This document shows positions 4,301 through 6,786 of a stretch of DNA of 6,786 nucleotides, in pieces. Origin of the DNA: Pseudomonadota bacterium (lineage in GTDB: Bacteria > Myxococcota_A > Polyangia > Polyangiales > Polyangiaceae); assembly GCA_023418705.1 (NCBI GenBank), contig JAEZYZ010000117.1, forward strand, positions 1 through 6,786. Reading direction: 5' to 3'. The notes beneath the pieces were generated by a model, which saw only the letters and a program-made list of their open reading frames with translations, made no database searches and was not told where the DNA came from. Each line of letters starts with the position of its first letter. Positions within the stretch are counted from its first letter, which is position 1. Both the position numbers and the translations under genes were made by a program.

Positions 4301-6786
4301 CGCCCTCTTCGAGCGGCTCGGCGACGTGCAGGCGACGCAGCTCGGCGACGACGCGGCCGCGGTCGAGTCGTTCTTGGCGGGTGCGCGGCTGTGTGAAGGC
4401 GCCGCGGCGGACGAGGAACGCGCGCGGCGGCTGCTCGAGCGCGTGCTCGAGATCGTGCCGGATCACCGAGAGAGCGCCGAGCGCTTGCTCGAGCTGCACG
4501 CCCGAGCTGGCCACTGGGAGCGGCTCGTGCGGCCGTTCGGGGTCCTGCTGCAGATCAGCGGCGGTGAGAAGCAGCTGGCGGCCATCTTGCTCTCGCTCGA
4601 GGCGCAGGCGGTGGCTTCCGGACAGGTCGACACCTTCGTGCGCCTGGTGGACGCCGTGCTCGAGCGACAGGAGCTCGAACCCGGCAAGCTGCAGAAGCTC
4701 AACATGGCCAAAGCCCGCGCGCTGTCGGCCGACCCGGCGCGCCAGGAAGAGGCCGCCGCGGTCTTCCGCCAGCTGCTTCAGCTGCCCGAAGCAGACGCGG
4801 CGGCGGTCGTGGAGGCGTTCGAGCGCTTCCTGGTCGAAGCCGGCGACGGCGCCGCGGCGCGCCGCGAGGACTGGCGGTGGCTGTTCGACTGGCGCGCGCG
4901 CACGTCGCCCGAGCCGGTGTCCGTGTTGATGACCTGGGCGCGCGCCGAAGAGGAACGGTTCGGCGATCCGTCCGCGGCGGCCAGCTTGTACGCGCGCGCG
5001 ATCGAGATCGACGCCGATCGGGTGGACGCGTTGGCGGAGCTTGCCCGGATCCTGGTCGCGCAGGGGGAAGCGGAGCGCGCGCTGAACGCCCTGCGCTTGT
5101 TGCGGGAGAAGACCGACGGCGACACTCGGACCTCGGTCGATCTCACGCTGGCCGGGGTGCTGCTCGACGCCCTCGGGCGTCCGGACGAGGCGCTCGACGT
5201 CGTGGAGCCGCTGCTCGCCGCCGCGCCGGCCGACGCCGAAGCGCTCCGCATCGTGCACCGCGCGCTGTCGGAGCCGGCGACCCGCCGGCGTGCGGCGGAG
5301 CTGCTCGAGAAGACCAGCGAAGCGACCGAGGACGTGGCCGCGCGGGCGCAGGTGCTCGAGACCTTGCTGTCGATCTCCGAGGGCACGCCGGAGCTCACCG
5401 AAGCCCGCGGCCGCTGGTACGAGCAGCTGCTCGAGTGCCAGGGGGACGACTCGGAGAGCGTGCTGGCGATCGCCTTGCGGGCAGCCGAAGAGATGCCGGG
5501 GCGGGATGGCTTGTGGGATCTGGCCGAGCGAGGCGCGCGGCGGCTCGATCGCCCTGAGCCGGTCGCCGAGGCGTACGAGCGCGCGCTCGGGCGCGAGCTC
5601 GAGCCGGAGCTGGCCGAGGCCCTCGGCCGGCGGTTGGTGGAGTTTCACGAAGAGTGGTTCGACGACCAGGAGCGCGTGATCCGCCTGCTCGATCGCGTGT
5701 TGACGCTCTGCCCGGCGGCGGGCTGGGCCTTCGATCGATTGAAGCTGGCGTTCAATGCGACGGGTCGTTGGCAGGAGCTCTTCGGGCTCTACGACCGCGC
5801 GCTGGCCGCCGCGGCCGACGAGGCCGTGCGCATCGAGCTGCTCCGGGAAGCCAGCATGGCCGCCAAGGATTTCGCGGCCGACGCCGATCGCGCGATCGCC
5901 TACCTCGAGCAGCTCCACCAGCTGTCTCCCGGTGATGGGCGGGTGGAGGCGGCGCTCGAGCGCCTGTACGAGCGGCATGGACACGTCCGGCCGCTGATCG
6001 CGCTGCTCGAAGCGCGGCTGCACGGCGAGCCGTCGGAGCCGGTCTCGTCCTTGCAGGCCCGGATCGCCAGCTTGTGGCTCGACCTCTGCGAGCCGCTGCC
6101 CGCTCACGATCTGGTGACCCAGATGATCGGTGGCGCCGAGGGCGTCCCGCTCGAGGCGGTGGAGCTGCTCGAACGACTGGTGGCGCTCCCGGCGTCGCGC
6201 GACTCCGTCCTGCCGCCGCCGAGCGAGGGGCAGAGCCGGAAGAAGCGCAAGAAGGCCACGCCGATCAGCGTGCGGGACAAGTGCGCGGCGCAGCTGCGCG
6301 CGCACTACGAATCCACCGGCCAGACCGCCGACGTCGTGCGCATGCTCGAGGTGGAGGTGGAGACCGCGCAGACCCTGCAAGAGCGGGTCGATCGGCTGCT
6401 CAAGATCGTGCAGGTCCGAACGGAGCAGCTCGGCGACGACGCCGGCGCTCTGGAGAGCCAGGCGGCGCTGGTGCGCTTGCAGCCCGAGGTGGCCGAGCAC
6501 CGGGTTCGGCTCGCTGAGCTGGCGGATCGCACGGGCGAGATCGCGCGCCGGGCGGAGCTGCTCGTGACGGTGGCCGAGGGCCTCGAGGACGTCGCGCTCT
6601 GCGTCGAGCTCTTCAACGAAGCCGGGCTCGTCTACGAAGAACGCCTGGGGGAGGCGAGCCGCGCGATCGAGCTGTACGGCCGCGCGCTCGAGCGAGACGC
6701 CACGCGCGGCGCCGCCGCGCTGCTCGCCGCTCGCCGCCTGGATCCGTTGCTCGCGCAGGCGGGGCTCGCCGCGGAGCGCTGCACGG
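1317..6786 (+). CDS. Giant TPR-like repeat protein, 3' end outside the window
   Basis: A single frame of 1,823 complete codons with no stop runs from ATG 1317 to the right edge, so the protein exceeds 1,823 residues. It has no signal peptide or membrane segment and looks cytoplasmic. Apart from a polar N-terminus (residues 1-20), nearly all of it is helical repeat rich in Ala, Leu, Glu and Arg. Typical units read GALAAFRRALELDP, QAVDVYRRALEFDP and RAIELYGRALERDA, which is the TPR helix-B plus turn pattern, followed by a helix pair such as LLEQEKAWDRLASVLER. TPR superhelices bind peptides and assemble complexes, so scaffold or adaptor is the best general guess; no enzymatic domain is visible. 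A proline-rich, basic linker with RKKRKK interrupts the array near residues 1633-1648, and a Trp cluster sits at 1186-1192. The start is supported by GGAG five bases upstream. It follows the FHA-GGDEF gene on the same strand after a 269-base spacer. A missing C-terminal domain beyond 6786 could change the functional call. Confidence 0.93.
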   Translation, partial: MTMTSSKPSRAPTALALKIEELNAVLDQRVEEPGPILDALVSSVARGQPVPELWNKLHQGALRDDKLAELAFAYEGVGQDRRVKLLPVEQQVEIYLHAVDFFEHVFQDLDGAISYAERALGVVPNHPLAVERLAALLKASGYQLRLARLYLELAGAERDRDQQLALLRQAAELAADPSPAAVDLAIEVYQRILRVDPADAVARDALESRLLQCGRPRDAAKLLEQALLRDVPLEEQEARGIRERLIGLYTEALGDSQKAIPHVEAVLAMDPRHERARQVAESLLENRAVAARAAAALSDAYEKVGDLSNAAAMLTLELKIVRGPRRMEAQRRLGILRQDALDDPAGALELLAPVVAGDPGDDDLRARYVSLSASLNQPLEAARLLSRALQTCRDPAVRARVSAEIGNVFMQAGDPKRAQAAFQQVISSGQDDRAVLEAARRLAELHADAGDVKQLCAALELVVKLEPEREPRHAAARRLARLCEGELNDPARAVAAYRALVDSSWADEALRKLEAICEQTGDYDGLIVALERRAERSEDPELARELRFRAAELRSDERRDRAGALEAWNAYMEVYGPSREVHARLIPLLEQEKAWDRLASVLEREVELAPEGERPALWSRLGQIRAARLEDLAGALAAFRRALELDPSERTARAAVEKLLAAGEHRLEAASILEAVYRAEAPGAGLVRVLETRGELSSEPGERLHALSEAVGIAEANLANAERALELAGRGLWESVQHDREQLSEWLTRVQRFSGELGDLAGRARHLSSALGAARIDSEPMCSLARATADALVAAGEPGQAVDVYRRALEFDPTSAELLQRIDELLAQQGDPGERLALYRAALEQEQDSGRRRELLHTIGSLQRRELQDAAAAIATYQLALQVDGRDLGAHQALVDIYSEQQDWDAVYGELERMLSELEGERRTAALIRMAEVSLRNDRPKRALGHYREVLKSADLDEAVLESIEQLARARSDAETTRAVLERRVARATDPEEQAALFERLGDVQATQLGDDAAAVESFLAGARLCEGAAADEERARRLLERVLEIVPDHRESAERLLELHARAGHWERLVRPFGVLLQISGGEKQLAAILLSLEAQAVASGQVDTFVRLVDAVLERQELEPGKLQKLNMAKARALSADPARQEEAAAVFRQLLQLPEADAAAVVEAFERFLVEAGDGAAARREDWRWLFDWRARTSPEPVSVLMTWARAEEERFGDPSAAASLYARAIEIDADRVDALAELARILVAQGEAERALNALRLLREKTDGDTRTSVDLTLAGVLLDALGRPDEALDVVEPLLAAAPADAEALRIVHRALSEPATRRRAAELLEKTSEATEDVAARAQVLETLLSISEGTPELTEARGRWYEQLLECQGDDSESVLAIALRAAEEMPGRDGLWDLAERGARRLDRPEPVAEAYERALGRELEPELAEALGRRLVEFHEEWFDDQERVIRLLDRVLTLCPAAGWAFDRLKLAFNATGRWQELFGLYDRALAAAADEAVRIELLREASMAAKDFAADADRAIAYLEQLHQLSPGDGRVEAALERLYERHGHVRPLIALLEARLHGEPSEPVSSLQARIASLWLDLCEPLPAHDLVTQMIGGAEGVPLEAVELLERLVALPASRDSVLPPPSEGQSRKKRKKATPISVRDKCAAQLRAHYESTGQTADVVRMLEVEVETAQTLQERVDRLLKIVQVRTEQLGDDAGALESQAALVRLQPEVAEHRVRLAELADRTGEIARRAELLVTVAEGLEDVALCVELFNEAGLVYEERLGEASRAIELYGRALERDATRGAAALLAARRLDPLLAQAGLAAERCT
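1641..6701 (+). repeat. Protein-level supra-repeat array, about 70-75 residues per unit
   Basis: The motif A-h-x-x-(Y/F/W)-x-x-x-L recurs through the TPR protein. I anchored each unit on its aromatic (or equivalent) position. Anchors fall at residues 115, 189, 263, 351, 422, 497, 568, 639, 805, 877, 947, 1019, 1150, 1225, 1420, 1529, 1715 and 1787. Most neighbouring spacings are 70-75 residues (74, 74, 71, 75, 71, 71, 72, 70, 72, 75, 72), about two 34-residue TPR units each. The phase loosens at 263-351 and is lost at 639-805, 1225-1420 and 1529-1715. The repeats are similar at protein level but diverged in DNA, so they are old duplications and not recent tandem copies. Confidence 0.8.
6204..6260 (+). 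other. Basic, proline-rich linker inside the TPR array
   Basis: Residues about 1630-1648 contain PPP (6213-6221), then SEGQS and RKKRKK (6237-6254). This is the only clear low-complexity, non-helical break in the visible array, and lysine is otherwise uncommon in the protein. It could be a flexible hinge between two superhelical blocks, a nucleic-acid or acidic-membrane contact, or a protease-sensitive site. The function is inference. Confidence 0.6.

Noticed and set aside
2235..6500. A 1,421-codon open frame on the minus strand
   Set aside because: It lies in exact codon register opposite the TPR gene, so its stops require sense TTA, CTA or TCA codons, which are very rare here; it ends exactly at a sense CTA at 2235. 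Its Arg/Leu/Gln/Glu/His-rich product is what reversed CTG and CTC/GAG codons give, and no domain is recognisable.
1317..6786. Recent tandem DNA duplication, CRISPR array or mobile element
   Set aside because: The periodicity is only at protein level; no identical long DNA repeats, spacer pattern, terminal inverted repeats or transposase were seen.

Overview
The window is very GC-rich DNA with strongly GC-biased third codon positions. It carries an FHA-GGDEF signalling fusion followed by an enormous tetratricopeptide (TPR)-like gene. This combination points to a large-genome myxobacterium-type organism (Myxococcota, Polyangia-like). That placement is inference from composition and domain architecture; there is no rRNA or other marker gene here.

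Layout: 1-93 holds no gene I can support, only a nested GC-rich inverted repeat at 1-48. 94-1047 (+) is a complete 317-residue protein with an N-terminal FHA (phosphothreonine-peptide binding) domain and a C-terminal GGDEF (diguanylate cyclase) domain. 1048-1316 is a 269-base spacer of lower GC. It holds a short hairpin, a perfect CCCCTAGGGG palindrome, a second hairpin, and a candidate 52-codon small ORF (1162-1320) whose stop overlaps the next start as ATGA. 1317-6786 (+) is one continuous reading frame of 1,823 complete codons that runs off the right edge. It encodes an all-helical, TPR-like protein with a supra-repeat of about 70-75 residues.

Both main genes point the same way and could be co-transcribed, but the spacer has enough unusual structure to hold a separate promoter. 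A cautious model is that the FHA-GGDEF protein links Ser/Thr-kinase phosphorylation to cyclic-di-GMP metabolism or sensing, and that the giant TPR protein is a cytoplasmic scaffold. Nothing in the sequence proves that the two work together.

The points most worth a second look are: the GGDEF domain departs from canonical cyclases at the guanine-contact Asp and lacks the RxxD inhibitory site; the giant repeat protein keeps a measurable phase with three stretches where it is lost and one basic RKKRKK linker; and the small ORF is coupled to the TPR start. A 1,421-codon open frame on the opposite strand of the TPR gene is a codon-usage shadow and was rejected. No mobile element, CRISPR array, tRNA or rRNA was seen.
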